Shown piece by piece: positions 8,562 through 17,452 of a stretch of DNA of 64,000 nt. The stretch is taken from the NCBI RefSeq assembly GCF_026072915.1, contig NZ_AP025943.1:310001-374000 (forward strand). The letters run 5' to 3'. The DNA is from Akkermansia biwaensis. Its GTDB lineage: Bacteria; Verrucomicrobiota; Verrucomicrobiia; Verrucomicrobiales; Akkermansiaceae. The notes beneath the pieces are model-generated. The model saw only the letters and a program-made list of their open reading frames with translations. It was not told the DNA's origin and made no database searches. How positions within the stretch are numbered: position 1 is the stretch's first letter; each line of letters opens with the position of its first letter. Made by a program: the position numbers and the translations under genes.

Positions 8562-9833
8562 ATGAATGGTAATTTAGAAGAGTTTCAGAAAATTTGTCAG
8601 GAACTACAGTATGAAGAAAAGCGCCTTCTACCTTTGTGTGCAGCGGAAAACGCCATATCGCCGTTCGGAAAAATTCCGTTAGATTCCTTTATTCAGGAGA
8701 AATACATTATGGGAGGTATTATCAGGCTGGAGACCGAACATAATTTCATGGAAGCGGAACATTTATTTAAGTTCTACAGTCTCCTCAATCGACAATGTTT
8801 TGACTTATTCCAAAGTAATTATTCAGATGCAAGGACATTATCAGGTGTCAATGCCGTTATGATCCTCCTGATGAGTCTCTTTCAACCGGGTAGTACTTTG
8901 CTTATATCATCGGAAGATAGTGGAGGTCATGGTTCCATGCCTCTTATATGCCATCGGCTTGGTATAAAATTTATATATGCGCCGTTTGATTATGAGATAA
9001 TGGACTTTGACTATGAAAAAATTAAAGCATTACGTAAAAAGGAAAAAATTGACGGTATGCTTATATGTCCATCTGACATTTTGTTTCAACCATCTTTGCA
9101 AAATCTGGAAGTATCAGAAGATTTTATAATTATTTACGATGCAACTCAAACTTTAGGTTTAATATCTGGAAAATCCAATTCCAATCCCTTCCATTTTTTC
9201 AGCAATGAAGTTCCATTTGTTTTAATGGGAGCCACTCACAAAACGCTTCCCGGGCCGACTAGCGGATTAATCATGACGAATAATCAGAAACTGATGAATC
9301 TCATTGATACAAAAATTAATCCAGATTATCTACGAAATGTGCAATTTCATCAGATTCTTAGTCTCATTCTTGTTCTTATCGAGATGGAAATGTTTGGTGA
9401 ACAATATAGTAAGCAAATTATAAACAATGCCAACAAACTAGGGCGTTATCTTGAGAAACTGGGAGTGCAAGTAATTCGAGCCCGCAATGATTTGTATACA
9501 GACACTCATCAAATATTTATATCCATGAAAGAAAATGAGATAACAAGATTTCTTCACAGAAGCCAATCACATAGGATAAGTTTAAACGGAAGGTATAAAA
9601 GGCTCTATCGCGATTCAGGAATACGGATAGGAGTTCAGCAAATTACGCGTCATGGTTGGGAGGAAGATGAATTTGAGCAACTTGCTGATGTTTTTTATCA
9701 GCTCACGCAGGATACATACAACTATGACGAAGTAGAAAGAAAACTTAATATCTTGCGTTCAAAGAAAGATGTCCATTATACTTTTTCCGAGCAAACGTAT
9801 CATGATGTCTTCAACTGCTTACATGACGGTTAA
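8562..9833 (+). CDS. Divergent serine hydroxymethyltransferase-like PLP enzyme
   Basis: 423-aa fold-type I PLP protein whose segments line up in order with SHMT: LPLCAAENAISP (23-34, SHMT LxLIASENxxS), EKYIMGG (46-52), SNYSDARTLSGVNAVM (85-100), SGGHGSM with the ring-stacking His (120-126), YDATQTLGL with the PLP aspartate (192-200) and THKTLPGPTSGLI with the Schiff-base lysine Lys227. The folate- and serine-contact regions are poorly conserved, so this is probably not the housekeeping glyA product; a threonine-aldolase-like or amino-acid-modifying role is possible. G+C is near one third, far below flanking genes, which suggests transfer. It begins 16 nt inside the left inverted repeat and its last 15 nt overlap the 3' end of the opposing STAND gene. 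Confidence 0.8.
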   Translation: MNGNLEEFQKICQELQYEEKRLLPLCAAENAISPFGKIPLDSFIQEKYIMGGIIRLETEHNFMEAEHLFKFYSLLNRQCFDLFQSNYSDARTLSGVNAVMILLMSLFQPGSTLLISSEDSGGHGSMPLICHRLGIKFIYAPFDYEIMDFDYEKIKALRKKEKIDGMLICPSDILFQPSLQNLEVSEDFIIIYDATQTLGLISGKSNSNPFHFFSNEVPFVLMGATHKTLPGPTSGLIMTNNQKLMNLIDTKINPDYLRNVQFHQILSLILVLIEMEMFGEQYSKQIINNANKLGRYLEKLGVQVIRARNDLYTDTHQIFISMKENEITRFLHRSQSHRISLNGRYKRLYRDSGIRIGVQQITRHGWEEDEFEQLADVFYQLTQDTYNYDEVERKLNILRSKKDVHYTFSEQTYHDVFNCLHDG

Positions 9834-12224
9834 TTTAACTGGTCCTCCATGTTGAGCGGCGTGCGCCAAGTCGGCATATTGCATTTTTTCCCAATATCTA
9901 GTTTGATTTTGATCAATTTCCCCGCCTCGAAGCAGATTCTCGACATAACATGCACAAGCATAGTTTATTGATAGTACGTGGTTGTGAGCTTCATCGGATA
10001 AATCAGTCATTATTTTTTGTACTTCATTTAATTGTTCACTCTGGATGATGTCATGGAACTGGTGTAATGTTAAAATTTTACCTAGCTGGGACATTGTCCG
10101 CAGATTGAGATCACCGTTTTCATCAGCAAATGCAATAGCCTGATTATAAAGGGAAAGAATTTCATTTTTTACTTTTCGATTCTGGTTTTCTGCGGCATAA
10201 GATTTTATTCGTAAAAGTTCAGCTTTTTCAAAGTATAAATCATAAATAATTCTGTACTGAGTTTTTTCTAGACTGCGCAAAGCATTATTTACAATAGTAA
10301 GAGCAGATTCTATGTCTTGAAGTTTCTTCAGTGTGTAAATCGCCCGATGCCGTTGCGCATGCATTATGACGGGAGATTCTCCAATCTCTTTGGCAAGCGT
10401 GTCTATCCTGTTAAATGATGCCTCGTAATCGAATGACGTATCCCAGAATAGATAGATAGCGATACGCGAGTAGAGAATTTTCATTTGCAACTCAAGATTT
10501 TGTATATTAGTGTTCTTATCCAAGCCTCTAAGAATATTATCAGCCAAAAGCAAGTCGCTTCCCTGATGCTTTAATATGTGAGCCTTTAAATATAAAAGCT
10601 TGGCCTCTTGTATTTGGTTCTTGAAAACCTTGGGGAGATGTTGCAGAAAAGCGTCGATTTCGCTTATGGCAAAAGAAAACCGATTGCTTAGATGATGCAA
10701 ATCGATAATGAGAAATAGCATATCAAAATCTTCTGCATTCATATTTTCTGTGGGTCTCAAAGTTGGCAGAGCAGAATCTATTTCCTCCAAACGAGCTAAT
10801 TCCGAGTATGCCCTTCGGTATTGTCCCAGTTGCAACAAGGAGTTTAAATAACAGTAATTAAAATATTGATTATTCGAATGGCTTTCTTTAAGTGACGAAT
10901 TGAGATAACCGATTTGCTCATATTGCCACAGACGTTCGAGAAATAAATACTGTTTGCCGTCCAAAAGATTTTTTAGAATTTCGCGACCAGTTTCTTCTGA
11001 AAAATGAGTGTCGCTTAACATCAATAAAGAAACATTCAACGTACCATCAAAAATATTTTCCAGATGTTCATGCGAATTTTTAATCATTTCCACAGCTTGA
11101 TTTTTGTTGCAGCATTTACGACAGGATTCTGCTACCAAATCATTCATCCGTATATTTCCATCTCTTGTATCATTTTCTCGATATATCAATGAAGAATCGA
11201 GGACTGCACATACATGGTGAGGTGTGCTATCAGGGATAATATCGTATATTTTCCGTTCAGGAAGCGAGTCAACTCCCATAAGCTTTAAGTAAGCCATTAA
11301 CATCACGATCTTTTTTGACTCATTACTGAAAAAAGAGTATTGCTGCCATATTATTTCATCAATAGTTTCAATATTAGAAAGATTTAGAGCCCTATTTTGA
11401 TGTTCCAAATCTATTAATATGCGTACATAGGTTGGAATGCCGCTTGACAAACGAAGAATCTTTTCAGGATCAGTTATTGAAATGTTGTAAACTTTTTCCA
11501 ACTCATGCAAATGGAGGCACCCAAATATATCTGGTTTCAAATTTCCATATAACGTGATAGTTTGGCTGTATACTAGTGATTCTATTGTAATTCCAATAAT
11601 GATAGAGATGTTTTTGGATGAATTTGTCAGTATTTCAGCAAACTTGTCAGCATCTCTTTTCCTGTTTCTATCAATGCCATCCAGGATAAATACGATTTTG
11701 GGGTAACGAGATGCTTGATCAAGATATGCAGCCAGGGATGCAGCTGTTCCAATTTTTTCATCGGGGGGGATCCCTATCATTTCAAGACACTTATGTAATA
11801 TAGAAGAATCTTTGCCTTCTATTTCCACGTAGTACACTGTTGTGCATATTTTTTTCTTTGCCAAGTCATTGGCAAGGCGAAGAAGTAATAGTGTTTTTCC
11901 TATTCCTTTCTTGCCGGTAACATAAAAAATCCTGCGTCGCTCGCTACTATCTTTGATGAATTGCATAAGCGTACGGCGTTCATTTTCACGGTCGACAAAA
12001 AAATTGTCGCAGTAACATTTTGTTGAAGACAAAACGACGGGATATTTAAATATAGTTAGAATTGATAACGATATAACCAACCCCGAGGCGAAGAGTTTCC
12101 AAGAATCGGTGTGTATAACTCCTAATATTACGAGTATGGTAACGACGGGGATCACTCCGCATATGTAAAACCAAGCCAATCTGTGCAGCCAGAGGGCGCG
12201 AGTCTTTTTTGTTTGGTTGCGCAT
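9819..12224 (-). CDS. Membrane-anchored STAND NTPase with helical-repeat C-terminus
   Basis: 801 aa. Two N-terminal transmembrane helices (about 16-37 and 43-60) precede a P-loop NTPase: Walker A GKKGIGKT (104-111), Walker B KIVFILDGID (176-185), and a GxP-type motif SSGIPTYV near residue 270, as in NB-ARC/NACHT-like STAND ATPases. A winged-helix-like stretch follows, then about 450 residues of alpha-helical, TPR-like repeats that would serve as sensor. Proteins of this layout (effector or membrane domain, STAND core, repeat sensor) include Avs-type antiphage sensors and signalling regulators, so a membrane-disrupting defence role is plausible but not proven. The gene is AT-rich, starts 11 nt inside the right inverted repeat, and is convergent with the SHMT-like gene. 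Confidence 0.85.
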   Translation of the reverse strand: MRNQTKKTRALWLHRLAWFYICGVIPVVTILVILGVIHTDSWKLFASGLVISLSILTIFKYPVVLSSTKCYCDNFFVDRENERRTLMQFIKDSSERRRIFYVTGKKGIGKTLLLLRLANDLAKKKICTTVYYVEIEGKDSSILHKCLEMIGIPPDEKIGTAASLAAYLDQASRYPKIVFILDGIDRNRKRDADKFAEILTNSSKNISIIIGITIESLVYSQTITLYGNLKPDIFGCLHLHELEKVYNISITDPEKILRLSSGIPTYVRILIDLEHQNRALNLSNIETIDEIIWQQYSFFSNESKKIVMLMAYLKLMGVDSLPERKIYDIIPDSTPHHVCAVLDSSLIYRENDTRDGNIRMNDLVAESCRKCCNKNQAVEMIKNSHEHLENIFDGTLNVSLLMLSDTHFSEETGREILKNLLDGKQYLFLERLWQYEQIGYLNSSLKESHSNNQYFNYCYLNSLLQLGQYRRAYSELARLEEIDSALPTLRPTENMNAEDFDMLFLIIDLHHLSNRFSFAISEIDAFLQHLPKVFKNQIQEAKLLYLKAHILKHQGSDLLLADNILRGLDKNTNIQNLELQMKILYSRIAIYLFWDTSFDYEASFNRIDTLAKEIGESPVIMHAQRHRAIYTLKKLQDIESALTIVNNALRSLEKTQYRIIYDLYFEKAELLRIKSYAAENQNRKVKNEILSLYNQAIAFADENGDLNLRTMSQLGKILTLHQFHDIIQSEQLNEVQKIMTDLSDEAHNHVLSINYACACYVENLLRGGEIDQNQTRYWEKMQYADLAHAAQHGGPVKLTVM

Positions 12225-12235
12225 ATCTACAATCT

Positions 12236-12252
12236 ATAATAAATAGTTATCA
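12236..12252 (-). repeat. Right 17-bp inverted repeat (candidate recombination site)
   Basis: Exact reverse complement of 8529-8545. Read on the minus strand it sits 11 nt upstream of the STAND NTPase ATG, so each repeat copy forms the 5' leader of one of the two opposing genes. Confidence 0.85.
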
Positions 12253-12264
12253 ATTGTTCGAAGT

Positions 12265-12293
12265 AGTATAACCGTCTACCTCCAATTAATCTA
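12265..12293 (-). promoter_or_regulatory. Possible inward-facing promoter outside the right repeat
   Basis: On the minus strand, TAGATT (12288-12293) and TATACT (12265-12270) are 17 nt apart. The -10 box matches the sigma-70 consensus at five of six positions, the -35 at only three. If active it would transcribe whichever gene lies at the right end of the invertible segment, and the switch would then be a choice of promoter rather than strict on/off. AT-rich sequence makes chance matches likely. Confidence 0.3.
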
Positions 12294-12391
12294 ATATATC
12301 AATAATTTACCCATATTCAACATTATTCACAATCTAACATATTGTGAAATATCCTGAATAACTCTATGCGAATGAGTATCCTGGAATATAT

Positions 12392-13405
12392 CTATCTCAA
12401 CTCCACCCATATGCCGCGGTGGTCGCTGGCCTGGCGGGAGGGGGGAGTGTCGATGACACCCATGGGGGGCTTGCGGCCGAGGCGTTTTTTCAGGGTGTTG
12501 TTGATAAAGATGTGGTCAAAGGAATGGTAGGTGTCGCCGTCTTCGTAATAGATGGTCCACGTTTCTCCGCGGGAATCCCGGGGTTTCAGACGGTTCAGGC
12601 GGGAATCCGTTTTCGCCGGACCCTGGATGACCTGCACGGAACTGTCGGCAGGACCGTCATTGAAGTCCCCGTATAACAACAGGGGCATGCCGTCCTGGGA
12701 GGCCATGACGCCGTTCAGGTAGTCGCGCAGGGCATAAGCTTCCCTTCTGCGGGTCTCCTCCGCGGAGCCGTCGCGGCTCAGCCGGGATTTCAAATGAACG
12801 CCTATCAGACGGAACTGGCGGGAATCCGGCATTTTTACGGTGGCGTCCAGAATACCTCGGAGCATCGTTTTACGCCGCTTGGGTTCTCCCGATACGGGCA
12901 TATCCGTCACGGAGCGGTTGCTGACAATGGGGTACTTCGACAACAGGGCGAGTCCACGGTCTTCACCGTCCCGCATGACCAGCACCTTGTGCGGCAACTG
13001 CACGCCCTTTCTTTTCAACCGCATTTGCAGGTCGTTCACGGCGGCTTCCCCGCCCATCTCGGACAGGCCCACGATTTCCGCGCCGGATTGCCTGACGAGC
13101 TCCGCTATGGCCTCCCGCGCTTCCACGGGCTTGTACTTCACTTGAAAATTGCTTCTCCGCGGGTCTTCCGGCACAAAATAGTTGCCCGCATTCATAGTCA
13201 GCATCCTGACGGGCTCCCCCTTCTCCGGAAGGGTGATCTTTTCCGGCGCCATTCCCTGCTCCGCCGCCTGCCGGGACGCGGGTACGGCTTCCATCGTGTC
13301 CGGAAGCAGTTTCCATTCCGACAGGCCGTAGCCTATCAGCGCGCACAGCACAATCAGGGCCGCGATTACCGAAGATCCCCTGCTCCTGGACGTTTTCCTG
13401 ACCAT
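12392..13405 (-). CDS. Endonuclease/exonuclease/phosphatase (EEP) family protein with membrane anchor
   Basis: 337 aa. A basic N-terminus and one hydrophobic helix (about 12-28) would anchor it or act as a signal peptide, placing the catalytic domain outside the cytoplasm. The EEP metal-dependent phosphoesterase motifs are in order: an Asn in LTMNAGN, the metal Glu in GLSEMGG, the His in IGVHLKSR, GDFNDGP, the Asp in SFDHIFIN, and the terminal ASDHRG with the catalytic His. The family includes DNases, sphingomyelinases and inositol phosphatases, and the substrate cannot be told. G+C is back to the core level here, so the gene marks the right flank of the AT-rich island. Confidence 0.85.
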   Translation of the reverse strand: MVRKTSRSRGSSVIAALIVLCALIGYGLSEWKLLPDTMEAVPASRQAAEQGMAPEKITLPEKGEPVRMLTMNAGNYFVPEDPRRSNFQVKYKPVEAREAIAELVRQSGAEIVGLSEMGGEAAVNDLQMRLKRKGVQLPHKVLVMRDGEDRGLALLSKYPIVSNRSVTDMPVSGEPKRRKTMLRGILDATVKMPDSRQFRLIGVHLKSRLSRDGSAEETRRREAYALRDYLNGVMASQDGMPLLLYGDFNDGPADSSVQVIQGPAKTDSRLNRLKPRDSRGETWTIYYEDGDTYHSFDHIFINNTLKKRLGRKPPMGVIDTPPSRQASDHRGIWVELR

Positions 13406-13525
13406 ATCCGTTTCCCTGAAAGAATTTTTACCGCAAAAGCGTAGTGAATGAATAACACCGCCGTGAAAATTCCGCTCCCATTACTCGGCTTTCACTTCAC
13501 TTTCATCCGTAATTCATGATAAAAC

Positions 13526-14212
13526 ATGAATGTGCCTCCATTGCAACCCAAGAACGAGTCCCAGCCTGACGAGAATACGCTTTCCCAGTATGCGGAGCAT
13601 ACCAGGAAAAGCCTGATTGCCCGTCTGGAAAATTGGGAAGACCAGCGCACCTGGGATGAATTTTACCGCACGTACTGGCGGCTCATTTACTCCGTGGCGC
13701 TGAAGGCCGGATTAAGGGAGGACGAAGCCTGGGACGTGGTGCAGGAGACCATTCTTTCCATCGCCAAGCAGAGCAAGAAGAACATCTACAACCCGGAACA
13801 GGGCTCTTTCAAGCTCTGGCTCTGGAACATGACCCGCTGGCGCATCAACGACCAATTCCGCAAACGGAAAAAGGACACGGCCATGCTGATGAATCCTGAC
13901 GCCGGCGAATCCCAGGAACACCCTATCGACAAGATTCCGGACGAAGGCAAGAACAACTTCGACCAGGTATGGGAGCGGGAATGGCAGAACAACCTTCTGC
14001 AGGCCGCGCTGGAACGCGTCAAGGCCAAGGTGTCCCCCAAGCAGTTCCAGATTTTCGACTACTACGTGCTGAGGGAATGGGATGCGGCCAAGGTCCGCAG
14101 GCAGCTTGGCGTCACCATCGCCCAGGTGTACCTTGCCAAGCACCGCGTGGGCAGTGTTCTGAAAAAGGAGCTGCAATTCCTCCAATCCCAGGAGGAAGAA
14201 CACCGGAAATAG
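13526..14212 (+). CDS. ECF-type RNA polymerase sigma factor
   Basis: 228 aa, sigma-70 family, extracytoplasmic-function layout with regions 2 and 4 only. Region 2 spans about residues 40-120 (DEFYRTYWRLIYSVALKAG, then VVQETILSIAK and FKLWLWNMTRWRINDQFRKRK, the -10 recognition helix). Region 4 near residues 165-215 contains a helix-turn-helix in WDAAKVRRQLGVTIAQVYLAKHR spread over two helices. The spacer between is charged and longer than usual. Directly downstream on the same strand is a PAS/PP2C phosphatase, a pairing that suggests a signalling pair, although 168 nt separate them. No anti-sigma gene is adjacent. The family call is secure; the regulon is unknown. Confidence 0.9.
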   Translation: MNVPPLQPKNESQPDENTLSQYAEHTRKSLIARLENWEDQRTWDEFYRTYWRLIYSVALKAGLREDEAWDVVQETILSIAKQSKKNIYNPEQGSFKLWLWNMTRWRINDQFRKRKKDTAMLMNPDAGESQEHPIDKIPDEGKNNFDQVWEREWQNNLLQAALERVKAKVSPKQFQIFDYYVLREWDAAKVRRQLGVTIAQVYLAKHRVGSVLKKELQFLQSQEEEHRK

Positions 14213-14380
14213 CATTTTCCGCAACGTTCAACATTTTGCGGTCCCGGAAGATTTCAGGAAAGCCGTCCGGAAACCTCTCGGCATGTCTTTTCCGGGCCGT
14301 CCCTCCGGCCGGGATGAGATTCCTTTATTTTGTCTCTTGCCAAGGGTGCTGTTTTGTCGTTAGATTAGCGGCAACTGCAT

Positions 14381-16018
14381 ATGCCGCCCTCACGCAACAG
14401 ACATTCCGCCCAGAAGGTGTTCACCTGGGACAAGATCAAGATGGCCCTGTCGGCGGCGGAAGAGGGATTCTACATCTGGAATATCAAGACGGGCGTCATC
14501 CACTACACGGACCGCTGCCTGACCATGATGGGGGCCAGCCGCAAGGAAAAGGCCCCCAATATTTTCACCCAGCCGGAACTCACCATCCATGAGGAGGACC
14601 AGGCCTTTTTCTCCCAGGAGGTGCGCCGGTACCTAGACGGGCATTCCCACATGCCCATGCGCATCGAAATCCGGATGAAAAAGCTCAACTCCAAAAGCTG
14701 GAGCTGGGTCCGGGTCAACGGCATCGCGCGCCGGGACAAGCAGCGCCGCCCCGTCATGCTCATAGGCGTCTGGGTCAACATCACCAGGCGCAAGACGGCG
14801 GAACTGCGCGCCGCGGAGGACCGGGACCTGTTCCATACCCTGATTGAACACATTCCGGACAGCATTTATTTCAAGAACCGGGAATCGCGCTTCGTTCTGG
14901 CCAACTCGGCCACGGCCAACAAGCTGGGCGTCCCCACTCCGGCGGACCTGACCGGACGGACGGACGCCTATTTCTTTGACAAAACCATGTCCGACATTTC
15001 CCGGAACGAGGAACTGGACATCATGAAGACCGGCCGCCCCATCCGCGCCCGGCTCCATCATGAAACATGGCTGCACAGGGACGATACCTGGAGCCAGATC
15101 AGCAAATTCCCGTGGTATGGCCGCAACGGGGACCTCAAGGGAATCGTGGGCATTTCCAGCGACGTCACCAAACTGGTCAAGACGGAGATCAAGGCGAGGG
15201 AAACGGCCCGCATCCTGGAAGAACGGAACAAGTCCCTGGAAAAGGAAATCGACCTGGCCCGTGAAATCCAGTTCGCCCTGCTCCCCTACGAGCTCCCCTC
15301 CCGTTCCCGCACGGAACGCGGAGTGACCCGGAAGGCGGACTTCCACCACATCTTCACCCCTTCCGAAGGGGTGGCGGGCGACTGGTTCGACGCCTTCCCC
15401 GTAGGCGACTCCGGCGTAGGGGCCATCGTCTGCGACGTGATGGGGCACGGCATCCGCGCCGCCCTGATCGCCTCCATGCTCCGGGGCCTGATGGAACAGC
15501 TTTCCCACCTGGCGGACAATCCCGCCGCATTCCTCACTTCCCTCAACCACCAGCTTTCCAAAATACTGCAAAGGGCCAACACCACCATGTTCGCCTCCGC
15601 CGTTTATATTTACCTGGACCTGGAAACGGGCGTCATGACCGCCTCCACGGCGGGCCACCCGCATCCCATCGTGCTGGGGCCGGACGGAATCGCACGCAAG
15701 ATGCCCCTGCCCCGCGGCATCGCCATGGGCCTGCTGGATGACGCCGCCTACCAGAATGCCCAGTTTCCCCTCCTTCCGGGTTCACGCATCCTGATGTACA
15801 CGGACGGCCTGACAGAAGCCGCCAACGCGGAAGGCGAAGAGATGGGAGTGGAACGCCTGATTGATTACTTCAACAATTCCACGGCCAAGACTACCAAGGA
15901 TTTCGTGCATCAGGCCCTTACCTGCGTAGCCAAATTCACGGGCTGCACCAACCAGGCGGACGACATCTGCATGCTGGGCATCAGCTATTCCGAGCATGAG
16001 GAAGAAACCGGGCATTAA
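14381..16018 (+). CDS. PAS-PAS-PP2C (SpoIIE/RsbU-type) serine phosphatase
   Basis: 545 aa. Two PAS sensor domains (about 18-135, ending GVWVNITRRK, and about 150-270, ending GIVGISSDVTKLV) are followed by a short coiled coil (about 275-300) and a SpoIIE/PP2C phosphatase domain. The phosphatase motifs are present: GDWFDAF with a metal Asp, CDVMGHGIRAALIASML, TAGHPHPIVL, YTDGLTEA and the late metal Asp in NQADDI. No transmembrane segment, so it acts in the cytoplasm. Such proteins dephosphorylate anti-sigma-antagonist proteins in partner-switching pathways. No STAS or kinase partner is encoded nearby; the sigma factor just upstream is the obvious candidate to be in the same circuit. The stop overlaps the stop of the opposing WD40 gene by 4 nt. 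Confidence 0.92.
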   Translation: MPPSRNRHSAQKVFTWDKIKMALSAAEEGFYIWNIKTGVIHYTDRCLTMMGASRKEKAPNIFTQPELTIHEEDQAFFSQEVRRYLDGHSHMPMRIEIRMKKLNSKSWSWVRVNGIARRDKQRRPVMLIGVWVNITRRKTAELRAAEDRDLFHTLIEHIPDSIYFKNRESRFVLANSATANKLGVPTPADLTGRTDAYFFDKTMSDISRNEELDIMKTGRPIRARLHHETWLHRDDTWSQISKFPWYGRNGDLKGIVGISSDVTKLVKTEIKARETARILEERNKSLEKEIDLAREIQFALLPYELPSRSRTERGVTRKADFHHIFTPSEGVAGDWFDAFPVGDSGVGAIVCDVMGHGIRAALIASMLRGLMEQLSHLADNPAAFLTSLNHQLSKILQRANTTMFASAVYIYLDLETGVMTASTAGHPHPIVLGPDGIARKMPLPRGIAMGLLDDAAYQNAQFPLLPGSRILMYTDGLTEAANAEGEEMGVERLIDYFNNSTAKTTKDFVHQALTCVAKFTGCTNQADDICMLGISYSEHEEETGH

Positions 16019-17364
16019 TTGCCGGACTCTCCGTTTCCGGATATTTTCCAAACCCTCACATTCTCGCCGTCCAGCCAGGCGATCATGGAATCGTCCGCGG
16101 AAAAAGCCAGGATTTTTCCCGGAGCTTTCATGGGCGTCCCCGAGGCGAAAGAGACAACTCCTTCAGGCGCCTTGTTTCCACCATGGAAATGCAAATATTT
16201 TTCCCCCGGAGAAATCTCCATGTAGAAAATGAAGGGAAACCAGTACACGACATCCCCGGAGGCCCTCTTTTTCCCAATATCCCAGATCAACACTGCCGGT
16301 TCGTAATTATACATGGAGCATCCGGAAAACTGCGCCATCACAGCATAACGCCCGTCCCGGGTCACATAAAAAATATCCGGCGGATTATTTAATTCAAAGT
16401 CCGCATTCCTCTTCGTACTAAGAGGATTTTCCAATTTTCCTGAAGCTTCCTTCAATTGGCTGCGCATGGTGGAAACGGGCAAATCCACCTTCCGCATTAC
16501 CTTGTTTTCGGGATCAAAGCATATTCTGGAAAATGGTTTGACGATGCCGAACAGGGAGCCCCAGGAAGAAATCGTCTGCCGGTCTGCCACCCCGGTTTTC
16601 TCCAGAATCCGACGATACTCCAGATCATATATTTCCGCACATTCTCCCACCCTGTCTGCTACAAACACTGCCGAACCGTCTTTACTGAACCGGACGACAT
16701 CCACGGAAGCGCCTTTTCTTCCTCCCGGTTTCTTCCAGAGTTCTTTTCCCAGCAACAAATCCCAGACGGCTACATACCCGTTATGATCAAAAAACGCTGC
16801 CTTGCCTCCGTCCGGGGAATACGTGAAAAACTTCCCCTTCTCCGATACGGGACGAAATGACGGACTGATGCCTTCCTCCGTCACTTCATGTACCGTCCAG
16901 CCCTTTACACTTCTCCTCCCTAAAAGCAGGGAACCATCCGGACTCAGCAAACCCTGGAAAACCGCTTGCCTTTTATAAGGCCCCTGCGTCTTTCCAAGAA
17001 GAGTTCCCGCCACGGCATCCCACACGGTATAAAAATAACCATTCTGCCCCCTGCCCGTTTCCGCCAGAATGCGTGATCCATCGCCGGAAAAAGAAAAACT
17101 GTTCCATAAGGAAGGCTCGTCCCATAAAGGGGGGCGCACCAAATCCGCGACTTTCTTTCCCGAAGGAATGGCCCACAGGGAAGGCACGCCCTTTCCTCAA
17201 ACCAGCAGGCGGCTCCCATCAGGGGAAAAAATGGCACTCCCCGCTCCCTGTTTTCCCGCAGGAATGGAACACACTTGCTGTCCCTGCAGCGGCGCAGGTT
17301 CCGGAAGGGGCAACTCTGCACCGGACAGCCCGCAGCAGGCGATGCCGGCAGCAAGGAACTTCAT
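16015..17364 (-). pseudogene. WD40-like beta-propeller lipoprotein, interrupted by an in-frame stop
   Basis: A single minus-strand frame encodes a lipoprotein signal (MKFLAAGIACCG, lipobox Cys near residue 10) and then seven or so WD40-like blades (repeats such as FSPDGSRLLV, FSGDGSRILAE, LSPDGSLLLG, FTYSPDGGKAAFFD, FSKDGSAVFVAD). The frame is broken by TGA at 17197-17199 within the first blade, between SRLLV and GKGVPSLW, where Trp (TGG) or Arg would fit. Reading resumes in the same frame without loss, so it is a nonsense change or a sequencing error, not a frameshift. The downstream part could restart at the ATG at 17187 but would then lack a signal peptide. Function would be an outer-membrane or periplasmic scaffold; no partner is evident. 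Confidence 0.75.
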
Positions 17365-17452
17365 GAAAAAAAAGCTTTCATTATCAACATCTAACAAAAC
17401 GGAAAAATGTTGGCAATTCATTTTTCAATAACAATGGATAACCCATAATCCT

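Larger units (their letters stand above)
8529..12252. other. Predicted invertible DNA segment carrying two alternative genes
   Basis: A 3.7-kb AT-rich segment bounded by perfect 17-bp inverted repeats, next to a tyrosine recombinase gene and filled by exactly two convergent genes whose start codons lie just inside the repeats (16 nt on the left, 11 nt on the right). Inversion would replace the SHMT-like gene with the STAND NTPase gene directly downstream of the recombinase gene, without breaking any frame, because the recombinase stop codon lies outside. This points to an either/or expression switch. What is seen: the repeats, positions and gene order. What is inferred: that the repeats are recombination sites and that the left side supplies the main promoter. 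Confidence 0.72.

Noticed and set aside
8529-12252. Insertion sequence or composite transposon
   Set aside because: There is no transposase and no target-site duplication evident; the only recombinase is a tyrosine enzyme outside the repeats, which fits inversion better.
17197-17199. Selenocysteine or programmed readthrough at the WD40 gene stop codon
   Set aside because: No SECIS-like hairpin is evident after the TGA and a beta-propeller does not use selenocysteine; nonsense mutation or sequencing error is simpler.
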